37,678 nt of DNA. Origin: Cyclobacteriaceae bacterium. GTDB lineage: Bacteria; Bacteroidota; Bacteroidia; Cytophagales; Cyclobacteriaceae. The notes below the pieces were generated by a model. The model was not told the DNA's origin. It did not search any database and worked only from the letters and a program-made list of their open reading frames with translations. This document shows, one piece after another, positions 27,109 to 33,823 of this stretch. How positions within the stretch are numbered: the stretch's first letter is position 1; every line of letters starts with the position of its first letter. The stretch covers positions 1-37,678 of the forward strand of contig JAEUUA010000011.1 of the NCBI GenBank assembly GCA_016787755.1, read 5' to 3'. Made by a program: the position numbers and the translations under genes.

Positions 27109-28998
27109 ATGGACTTCTCAAAAAAATTTCCGGCCACCCTCATCCTGCTGGCTACCCATGCAGTGGTATTTGTGTATTGCCGCTATTCCATCGGCACGTT
27201 TGATGAACCGATGTGGAGTCAGGGGTTGCTTTTTCGGGGGGCGGAGTTTGCACCGCTCACCTTAGATAAGGAGTGGTATCGCCTATTCACACACCTGTTT
27301 ATGCATGGCAGCATTGCGCACTTGCTGTTTAACATGTATGCACTCTTCACGGTGGGCCGCGAAGTAGAACACACCACCGGTACAAATAAATTTCTATGGA
27401 TCTATTTCCTCTCCGGCTTTGGTGCCAGCCTCGCCAGCTTATACTTTAATTTATTTGCTGTGGGCGTAGGCGCTTCGGGTGCCATCTTTGGGTTGTTTGG
27501 GTTTTCGTTAGTCGTGCAAATTGCGGAGAGCCGTAAGAGCGATCATCCTATTACGCCCATCGTTATTAACTTCTTGGTTTTTCTGGTCATCAACATTTTG
27601 TTTGCGGAAGTACTCAATGCCGATACCTACGCGCACCTGGGCGGACTAGCCTGCGGGTTAATCTTGGGTGTTCTTTCTTTGTTGCAACCCACCTATCGCA
27701 CCTTAAAAGCCGAACTGCTGTTGCTGCCCGTGTGTTTGTATTTATTTTTTGCGCTTCCACGCTACCCCGTTACCTATTTCAACTTCTTTCAAAAGATTTT
27801 AAACATCGAAGATTCCACCCGCGCGCTGTACGATGTCCCTAATCTCACCAACGAAAAATTTCTGGAGCGCTACCAGCAATATAATCTGCAATGGGACACC
27901 GCACTCGCCATGTTGCAAGCGCACACCTACTTGCCCGCAGCACTACATGCCGACACGCTCAAACTAACACGCTACATCACCTTCAATAAAAAGGAAAGCG
28001 ACTTCCGTATTAAAATGATTGCCGATGAATCGTATCGCTACCTCGATAGCATTGAGTGGGCGCAACAACAGGTGCGACCTTATTCTCAATTGGATTATGT
28101 GCTCACCCAACTACGCCCCATTAAACCCGACACCAAAAAGCGCGACACCACAAAGTTAATTCCTACGGAAGTGTGGTATAACAAAGATTGGGAAGAACTG
28201 CCCGGCCCCCCCGGAGCCTATTATCGCAGAGGCATGCAAGATTCGCTCGGCCGCTGGCAAGGGGCGCTGCGCGATTATTATCAAGACGGCACCGTGCAAA
28301 TGAAAGGCACCTACAAAAACAGTCAGCGCCATGGAGTGTTTATTTACTACAGCAATCACAACACCTATACATCCGCGGGCCGCTATGTAAATGAGCGGCC
28401 TGTAGGCAAGTGGGAAACCTTTCACGGCAATGGCCGCCTGAAAAGTGAAGAATATTTTTTGGAGAAGTATTACATGAAAAACATATGGGACACAGCCGGC
28501 TATTTCTTAGTGAAAGAGGGCGAAGGAAGATTGGTAGAGCATTATGCCAACGGAGTAATCTCCGAAACCGGCATGTATAAAGAAGGCCGCAGAGAAGGTG
28601 TGTGGGAAGGCCGCCACAAAAATGGTTCGTTGTACTTCGAAGAATTTTATAACGATGGCCGCCTGGTCAGTGGCCGCTCGCGTTTGTTGGATGGCCAAAC
28701 CTTTGTGTATGATGCTTCCAGTTTTTACCCGATGCCCGAAAGCGGCAACGCCAAATTAGTGAGCTACCTGAAAACAAAAGTGGCCGAAGCAAACCCCGCG
28801 CAACACGGCAAGGTAGCCGTGGCCTTTCGGGTTTCGGTGCATGGGGTGCTCAGCGATTTTTTAGTAGAGAAAAGTGTAACCCCCGAGCTCGATGCGCTGG
28901 CCATTGAGTTTATTAAAACCGGCCCGCGGTGGATACCCGCCCGCGAGCATGGGCATCAATACCAACCCGGGTGGGGGTGGGTTACGGTTGAGTTCTGA
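27109..28998 (+). CDS. Rhomboid protease fused to MORN/YwqK-like repeats and TonB-C-like domain
   Basis: A 629-residue protein. Residues 1-215 are a rhomboid intramembrane serine protease with six or so helices: HLFMHGSIAHLLFNMYAL, the catalytic S123 in GASGAIFG, and H176 in YAHLGGLACG, the expected Ser-His dyad. A linker follows (about 220-380). Then come MORN/YwqK-type repeats, about 380-520 (YYQDGTVQMKGTYKNSQRHG, HGNGRLKSEEY, HYANGVISETGMYKEGRREG, HKNGSLYFEEFYNDG). The last 65 residues (VAFRVSVHGVLSDFLVEKS...LDALAIEFIKTGPRW) resemble the C-terminal domain of TonB. The gene is visibly GC-rich (40 of 60 bases at 28201-28260), unlike the AT-rich DNA downstream. Substrate unknown. Confidence 0.85.
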   Translation: MDFSKKFPATLILLATHAVVFVYCRYSIGTFDEPMWSQGLLFRGAEFAPLTLDKEWYRLFTHLFMHGSIAHLLFNMYALFTVGREVEHTTGTNKFLWIYFLSGFGASLASLYFNLFAVGVGASGAIFGLFGFSLVVQIAESRKSDHPITPIVINFLVFLVINILFAEVLNADTYAHLGGLACGLILGVLSLLQPTYRTLKAELLLLPVCLYLFFALPRYPVTYFNFFQKILNIEDSTRALYDVPNLTNEKFLERYQQYNLQWDTALAMLQAHTYLPAALHADTLKLTRYITFNKKESDFRIKMIADESYRYLDSIEWAQQQVRPYSQLDYVLTQLRPIKPDTKKRDTTKLIPTEVWYNKDWEELPGPPGAYYRRGMQDSLGRWQGALRDYYQDGTVQMKGTYKNSQRHGVFIYYSNHNTYTSAGRYVNERPVGKWETFHGNGRLKSEEYFLEKYYMKNIWDTAGYFLVKEGEGRLVEHYANGVISETGMYKEGRREGVWEGRHKNGSLYFEEFYNDGRLVSGRSRLLDGQTFVYDASSFYPMPESGNAKLVSYLKTKVAEANPAQHGKVAVAFRVSVHGVLSDFLVEKSVTPELDALAIEFIKTGPRWIPAREHGHQYQPGWGWVTVEF

Positions 28999-29331
28999 AT
29001 ACCTTTTTATCATGCATACTAATTTTACCTGACAATGTCATCATGTATAAATTTTATGATTGTCTTTATATGACAAGCTTTCCAGGCTTTTTGCTTAACA
29101 ACTTTCAACTTTCCGTGGCGTGCCCCGCTTGCTCACACTCCACCCATTGCCAGCGGGTTGTGCTATCCGCTACAATCCACGCGAGGCGAGTGGGATTTCC
29201 CTGCCTGCGCGTAGCCGCTTCGGCAAAGGCAGGCGCTTCTATCACTCACGCAAGCCGTGTATCTTTAAGCATGGATGTGCATGAACCGGAATTTCTTAAT
29301 TTAGATATTCTATAACTAAACAGAGATAATA
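28999..29331. other. GC-rich noncoding stretch with inverted repeats
   Basis: A 333-base interval. After an AT-rich start (to about 29100), the sequence becomes GC-rich. It contains an imperfect hairpin: CCTGCC near 29203 pairs with GGCAGG near 29228, across a GCTTCGGCAAA segment. That 11-mer recurs in reverse complement near 25215 (TTTGCCGAAGC). The only open frame (29043-29315) encodes a Cys/Ala/Ser/His-rich product with no family resemblance and is not accepted. It forms the left edge of the AT-rich island. Confidence 0.5.
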
Positions 29332-29541
29332 ATGAAAACTAAGGATGACCTAACAAAAGATAACTTCATGGAATTTTTTCGTGATAATGAAAAGCTTAAC
29401 TTGTTGAGTGCTGATGACAGAATAGAAGTATTTTCTACAATACTAATAGGGAGTTCAGATTTTAAGAAAAAACTCTTTGATGACATTTTTGCTGACTATG
29501 GGATTTTCAATTTGGAAGTAATGGAAGTGGGTAATGTCTAG
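29332..29541 (+). CDS. Hypothetical 69-aa protein of the nuclease-helicase cluster
   Basis: A 69-residue protein starting MKTKDDLTKDNFMEFF; acidic and mostly helical. The segment LLSADDRIEVFSTILIGSSDFKKKLFDDIFADYG looks like a small helical bundle. No signal peptide, membrane helix or known motif is seen. It is the first of four same-strand genes in an AT-rich stretch, 12 bases before a zinc-ribbon-like gene. Small acidic genes next to a nuclease can be antitoxins or accessory factors, but nothing in this sequence proves that. Confidence 0.6.
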   Translation: MKTKDDLTKDNFMEFFRDNEKLNLLSADDRIEVFSTILIGSSDFKKKLFDDIFADYGIFNLEVMEVGNV

Positions 29542-29553
29542 ACCGATGGATTT

Positions 29554-29724
29554 ATGATTGAATATAATGAAGTATTAATTTATTCAGACCAACCTCAAAC
29601 TTGTCCTAAGTGCGGATCGCGAACTGATATTTTGCTAGATTTATCTCACACGAGTAGCCAAACTCAGATGCATAAGTGTTATAATGAAAGATGGGCTCAC
29701 TTATCCATAATTGAAAAAGATTAA
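29554..29724 (+). CDS. 56-aa zinc-ribbon-like protein
   Basis: A short open frame starting at ATG 29554 and ending with TAA at 29722-29724. The product begins MIEYNEVLIYSDQPQTCPKC, contains CPKCG (C17, C20), and later HKC (H39, C42), the layout of a small zinc ribbon with three Cys and a His, or a fourth ligand elsewhere. It lies 12 bases after the preceding 69-aa gene and 27 bases before the DUF2075 gene, on the same strand, with composition matching both. No function is known. The context suggests it is part of the same unit. Confidence 0.68.
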   Translation: MIEYNEVLIYSDQPQTCPKCGSRTDILLDLSHTSSQTQMHKCYNERWAHLSIIEKD

Positions 29725-29751
29725 ACTATCTTGTTTTGAATAGGTCACATT

Positions 29752-31728
29752 ATGCTCAATTATTATTTTAAGGATTCAATAAATTCCTTCTTACAAAGGA
29801 GTTCTGAAGAGATTCTTGGATTTATTTCAAAGGCAGATCAATTTGATTCAACTCGTAACCAAAATAAATCTTGGGATCAGCAGATTTCAATTTTAAAGAC
29901 AGCTCTTTCTGGTTTTGATGGAATCATCTTTTTCGAATTCTCTATTCCGAGAATGGGAAAGCGAATAGATGCGTTAGTCATTATTAATAATGTTGTATTT
30001 GTTATAGAATTTAAAGTAGGTGAATCCAGATTTCTTAATTATCAGATTGATCAGGTTTGGGATTATGCACTTGACTTAAAGAATTTTCATAAGCCAAGTC
30101 ATAACGCTGTCTTAGTGCCAATATTGGTTTCGACTGAGGCAAAGAAATCATTCATTGAGATTATAGTGACATCTCATAATGATAAATTGACATTGCCGAT
30201 AAAATCAACAAAAGAAGATATAAAAAAGGCAATTAGATGTACGTTGCAATTTTTTGAAAATGAAGAGATTATTGATGTAGAACAGTATGCAAAAGGAAGC
30301 TACTCACCTACACCAACAATAATTGAAGCCGCAGTTTCCTTGTATAATAATCATTCGGTTGATGAAATAACACGGAATGATGCGGAGGCAAAAAATTTAA
30401 AACAGACCACATCTGCTATTTCTGAATTAATTGATTCAGCAAAGTCGAGAAATAAAAAAGTAATCTGCTTTGTTACCGGAGTCCCTGGAGCAGGAAAAAC
30501 CCTCGTTGGATTAAAGGTAGCCACATCTCACTTAGATAAGGAAATGAGACATTCAAGCGTTTATCTTTCTGGAAATGCCCCACTTGTTGCAATTCTTCAA
30601 GAAGCTTTGGCAAGAGATAATGTTCAAAGAGAGAAGTTAGCTGGGAGGAAGCTAACGAAGATCAGCGCAAAGCAAGCAGTGAAGTCCTTTATACAAATAA
30701 TACATCATTATAGAGATGCTTATTTAATTAGTCAGGAAGCACCATATGATCATGTTGCTATTTTTGATGAAGCACAACGAGCTTGGAATAAAGAGCAGAC
30801 TGTGAAATTCATGAGACAGAAAAAGAATCAACCAGACTTTGACCATTCCGAACCTGAGTTTCTTATTTCTTGCCTCAATAGACATCAAGATTGGGCAGTG
30901 GTAATTTGTTTAGTTGGAGGCGGTCAGGAAATTAATACAGGTGAAGCTGGAATTTCTGAATGGTTAAACGCAATCCACAATCAATTCAATGATTGGGAGG
31001 TTTGTATTTCTCCAAATCTAACAGACAATGAGTATTCAGCCGTTGAGTCAATTAAACTTTTACAATGTAAGTCTGTGGTAAACTTCAATGAGGATTTACA
31101 TTTAGCTGTTTCTATGCGGTCATTTCGAGCAGAAAACCTTTCTCGGTTTGTTAAAAATATCTTGGATTTAGATGTTGATAAAGCAAGAGAGACTTTCAAA
31201 AGTATTTCCAGTAATTATCCCATTGTTTTAACCAGAGATTTAATTAAAGCCAAAGCTTGGTTAAAAGAAAAAGCTAGAGGAAGTGAACGTTATGGGATGG
31301 TTGTATCTTCTCAAGCGCAAAGATTAAAACCATTTGCAATTGATGTTAAGTCACCAATCAACCCAGTGAACTGGTTCTTAGATGGAAAAGATGATGTTCG
31401 CTCCTCTTATTACTTAGAAGATGTCGCAACCGAATTTCATGTGCAAGGACTAGAACTTGATTGGTCTTGCGTTGTTTGGGATGGAGATCTTAGATATTCC
31501 ATGAATGAATGGAAGACATTTGCTTTTAAAGGGAATAAGTGGCAGAATATACTTAACGTGGAGCGAAAGAAATATTTAATAAATGCCTACAGAGTTCTTT
31601 TAACGCGTGCAAGGCAGGGTATGATAATTGTTATCCCAGAGGGAAATCCTCAAGATCATACACGTAAGTCTGAATATTATGATTCAACATTTGAATATCT
31701 AAAGGACTTAGGTTTAAGTGTTATTTGA
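29752..31728 (+). CDS. PD-(D/E)XK-like plus DUF2075 (Schlafen group 3-like) helicase
   Basis: A 658-residue two-part protein. The N-terminal region (about 40-140) has the layout of a PD-(D/E)XK nuclease: RIDALVIINNVVFVIEFKVG, with D73 and E86-F-K88 as candidate metal ligands and catalytic Lys. From about residue 225 a superfamily 1 ATPase resembling the Pfam DUF2075 family follows: Walker A GVPGAGKT at 243-250, Walker B VAIFDEAQ at 335-342, EFHVQGLELDW near 560-571, and AYRVLLTRAR at 612-621, which is motif VI with its arginine. DUF2075 proteins resemble the Schlafen group 3 helicase domain and often occur in defence loci. The composition is AT-rich (16 of 60 G+C at 30181-30240). Function in this organism is not known. 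Confidence 0.85.
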   Translation: MLNYYFKDSINSFLQRSSEEILGFISKADQFDSTRNQNKSWDQQISILKTALSGFDGIIFFEFSIPRMGKRIDALVIINNVVFVIEFKVGESRFLNYQIDQVWDYALDLKNFHKPSHNAVLVPILVSTEAKKSFIEIIVTSHNDKLTLPIKSTKEDIKKAIRCTLQFFENEEIIDVEQYAKGSYSPTPTIIEAAVSLYNNHSVDEITRNDAEAKNLKQTTSAISELIDSAKSRNKKVICFVTGVPGAGKTLVGLKVATSHLDKEMRHSSVYLSGNAPLVAILQEALARDNVQREKLAGRKLTKISAKQAVKSFIQIIHHYRDAYLISQEAPYDHVAIFDEAQRAWNKEQTVKFMRQKKNQPDFDHSEPEFLISCLNRHQDWAVVICLVGGGQEINTGEAGISEWLNAIHNQFNDWEVCISPNLTDNEYSAVESIKLLQCKSVVNFNEDLHLAVSMRSFRAENLSRFVKNILDLDVDKARETFKSISSNYPIVLTRDLIKAKAWLKEKARGSERYGMVVSSQAQRLKPFAIDVKSPINPVNWFLDGKDDVRSSYYLEDVATEFHVQGLELDWSCVVWDGDLRYSMNEWKTFAFKGNKWQNILNVERKKYLINAYRVLLTRARQGMIIVIPEGNPQDHTRKSEYYDSTFEYLKDLGLSVI

Positions 31729-31730
31729 AA

Positions 31731-32099
31731 ATGAACGTTTCAAGAAGTAATATCAAATTCAATTATCTCTATCGTGATGGAGGTAATTATAAAGTTTGGG
31801 GAAGTGAAGTCTTTTCTAATCCGGATATGATCCAACTAAATTATGCGGAGGAGAAAATTAGGAAATCATTGATTGATGGAGAATTCTTTGATCCAACATA
31901 TTGGAAGGTAAAGAGATTGAAGTATGAAGATTGGGTTTCTGAACTTGATCACTCATGGAATGAATTTGATTCAATTGAAAACACCCTAGCAAATCCAACA
32001 ACAAACTATTCAATCACTGAATTTTTGACTTTAATAACCATGCGCCTAAATACTAGGTACTGCTTATTCTTTCGCGGCCGGGATGGAGCGCATGTTTGA
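31731..32099 (+). CDS. Small companion protein with an atypical C-terminus
   Basis: A 122-residue protein. The ATG at 31731 (two bases after the helicase stop) is chosen; a TTG two codons earlier would overlap that stop. The first 100 or so residues (SNIKFNYLYRDGGNYKVWG, SNPDMIQLN, LDHSWNEFDSIENTL, ITEFLTLI) form a compact, acidic sequence that looks like one small domain. The last 20 residues (TMRLNTRYCLFFRGRDGAHV) are basic and lie in DNA that turns GC-rich. The true stop codon may have been lost by a rearrangement near 32035, so the native protein probably ended soon after FLTLI. No function known; likely co-transcribed with the helicase gene. Confidence 0.65.
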   Translation: MNVSRSNIKFNYLYRDGGNYKVWGSEVFSNPDMIQLNYAEEKIRKSLIDGEFFDPTYWKVKRLKYEDWVSELDHSWNEFDSIENTLANPTTNYSITEFLTLITMRLNTRYCLFFRGRDGAHV

Positions 32100-32231
32100 G
32101 CCCGAGCGGGCATGTGCACAAGGTGGCGAGTAGCGGCAGCCTGCCTATGTTATCACTTCGGCAGATAAACACGAAATGTCGCCCGCTACTCCAATCCTAT
32201 TTTATTGAATGTGCAACTTCTCCAAGCCCGC
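32100..32231. other. GC-rich noncoding stretch at the right edge of the island
   Basis: GC-rich sequence with an inverted repeat: GAGTAGCGG (32128-32136) pairs with CCGCTACTC (32183-32191), around a 46-base loop that holds CTTCGGCAG. No gene is visible. It resembles the left-edge stretch in composition but not in extended sequence. Confidence 0.5.
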
Positions 32232-32323
32232 TAATCTGAAATTTTACCCACTTTTGAGGTTATTGAGGTAATTAATCTGAAAAATTACCCACCAAATGGT
32301 TATTTAATCTGAAAATTTACCCA
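32232..32323 (+). promoter_or_regulatory. Three 19-nt direct repeats upstream of the AbiEi-Fic gene
   Basis: TAATCTGAAATTTTACCCA (32232-32250), TAATCTGAAAAATTACCCA (32273-32291) and TAATCTGAAAATTTACCCA (32305-32323). They differ at two or three positions and are spaced 41 and 32 bases start to start. The first two are followed by GGTTATT. The last repeat ends 24 bases before the start codon. Their position and number suggest binding sites for a repressor, possibly the gene's own winged-helix domain; AbiEi proteins are known to repress their own promoters. Confidence 0.65.
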
Positions 32324-32347
32324 AATTCGACAAAATAACCTGTCTTA

Positions 32348-33823
32348 ATGGGAAAAAATACCCTTTCTAAAATTCAGGAAATCATATTTGCCTCTTCTGA
32401 AAAGAGTGAGTCGAGGCGAATAACTGCGTTGGTGAAGGATAAGTTAATTCGAAAAATTGCTTCCCGCGTTTACACATCAAATCTGGAAGATGAGCCCGCT
32501 ATTATAATAAAGAGAAATTGGTATCGCATTTTAGCTAATCTGTTTCCGAACGCGCTATTGAGTCATCGGAGTGCGCTCGAATTTAAACCAACCTCAGCGG
32601 GTCATGTTTTTCTAACGTATACTTATTCGTCAAATATTTTATTGCCGGGTTTAACAGTGCATTTGTTGAAAGGTGCCGGGCCAATAGAAGGGGATAATCC
32701 ATTTTTTGAAAACCTTTTTGCATCACAAGAAGCACGAGCTTTTTTGGAAAATTTTCAGGTGACAAGAAAAAAAGATCAGGAATCGAAATGTTTAACAGTT
32801 TCAGAAATTGAAGAAAGACTTGAGACTATTATAAGAGCAAGAGGTGAGCAGGGACTGAATACATTGCGAGATGCTGCGCGTGAAATTTCTACACAGTTGG
32901 AAATGCAGAAGGAATTCAAAAAACTGAACCAGTTGATTAGTGATCTTTTAGCTACCGGAAAATCAAAGCACTTAACATCGCCACTAGCAATAGCCCGATC
33001 ATTGGGCGAGCCTTTTGATCCTGCAAGAATAAAATTATTTGAAAGTCTTTATGAAGAGTTGGCTGGGAAAGTATTTACTGAACACAAAGTAACAGACTCA
33101 GATAAGCACTATAAAACATTTGCTTTCTTTGAAGGCTACTTTTCGAACTACATTGAAGGAACTGAGTTTACAGTGGGAGAGGCTAAAGAAATAATACTAA
33201 CAGAAACTCCTTTACCTGCACGGGATGAAGATTCGCACGATATACTTGGAACGTACCGCATTGTATCCAGTAAAAAAGAAATGTCTGTTTGCCCTGCTAC
33301 GGCTACTGAATTTCTTGACTTGATGCGAAACCGACATGCCATGCTTTTGCAGTCGCGCACATCAAAAAGGCCGGGTGAATTTAAAGACAAGAACAACAGA
33401 GCCGGAAATACAGAATTTGTGGATTGGAGCTTAGTAAATGGTACCCTGAAAAAAGGTTTTGAATGGTATACATTATTAAAGGATCCTTTTTCAAAAGCAG
33501 TGTACATGATGTTTTTAGTGAGCGAAGTTCATCCTTTTCTGGATGGAAATGGACGGATAGCACGAGTGATGATGAATGCAGAACTCTCCTCAAAAGGTCT
33601 TACTAAAATAATTATCCCTACAGTGTTTCGCGAAGATTACATGGGTGCTTTGAGAAAATTGACCAGGCAACAAATTGCTGATCCTTATATCAGAATGATG
33701 ACAAGAGCCTATGAATTCAGCTCCACGTTAAATCACAATAGCATAGACAAAATGGAGCAATACTTAGAAATGTGCGATGCTTTCAAAGAACCAAAGGAGG
33801 GGAAATTAAAGTTTCTGCAATAA
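32348..33823 (+). CDS. AbiEi-like winged-helix protein fused to Fic domain
   Basis: A 491-residue protein. The N-terminal 120 or so residues have the AbiEi antitoxin pattern: a winged helix with ALVKDKLIRKIASRVYTS, then LFPNALLSHRSALEFKPT and GHVFLTYTY. The C-terminal half is a Fic domain with the full active-site motif HPFLDGNGRIAR (395-406). H395 is the catalytic His and D399, N401 and R403 are the usual partners. An inhibitory motif of the S/T-x-x-x-E-G type, SNYIEG, lies at 266-271 ahead of the Fic core (class II). Fic enzymes transfer AMP from ATP to proteins. The antitoxin-like domain may regulate its own gene through the direct repeats upstream. Its end overlaps the convergent PLD-like gene by 18 bases. 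Confidence 0.88.
   Translation: MGKNTLSKIQEIIFASSEKSESRRITALVKDKLIRKIASRVYTSNLEDEPAIIIKRNWYRILANLFPNALLSHRSALEFKPTSAGHVFLTYTYSSNILLPGLTVHLLKGAGPIEGDNPFFENLFASQEARAFLENFQVTRKKDQESKCLTVSEIEERLETIIRARGEQGLNTLRDAAREISTQLEMQKEFKKLNQLISDLLATGKSKHLTSPLAIARSLGEPFDPARIKLFESLYEELAGKVFTEHKVTDSDKHYKTFAFFEGYFSNYIEGTEFTVGEAKEIILTETPLPARDEDSHDILGTYRIVSSKKEMSVCPATATEFLDLMRNRHAMLLQSRTSKRPGEFKDKNNRAGNTEFVDWSLVNGTLKKGFEWYTLLKDPFSKAVYMMFLVSEVHPFLDGNGRIARVMMNAELSSKGLTKIIIPTVFREDYMGALRKLTRQQIADPYIRMMTRAYEFSSTLNHNSIDKMEQYLEMCDAFKEPKEGKLKFLQ

Noticed and set aside
29093..29240. Integron attC-like site
   Set aside because: GCTTAAC fits one core site, but no matching GTTRRRY end is at a suitable distance and no integrase is present.
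29043..29315. 90-aa open frame in the GC-rich gap
   Set aside because: It has an odd Cys/His/Ser/Ala composition, contains a hairpin, and resembles no family; it looks like a chance frame in repeat DNA.
32232..32323. Possible CRISPR array
   Set aside because: Only three units, unequal and short spacing, no cas genes; better read as operator sites.
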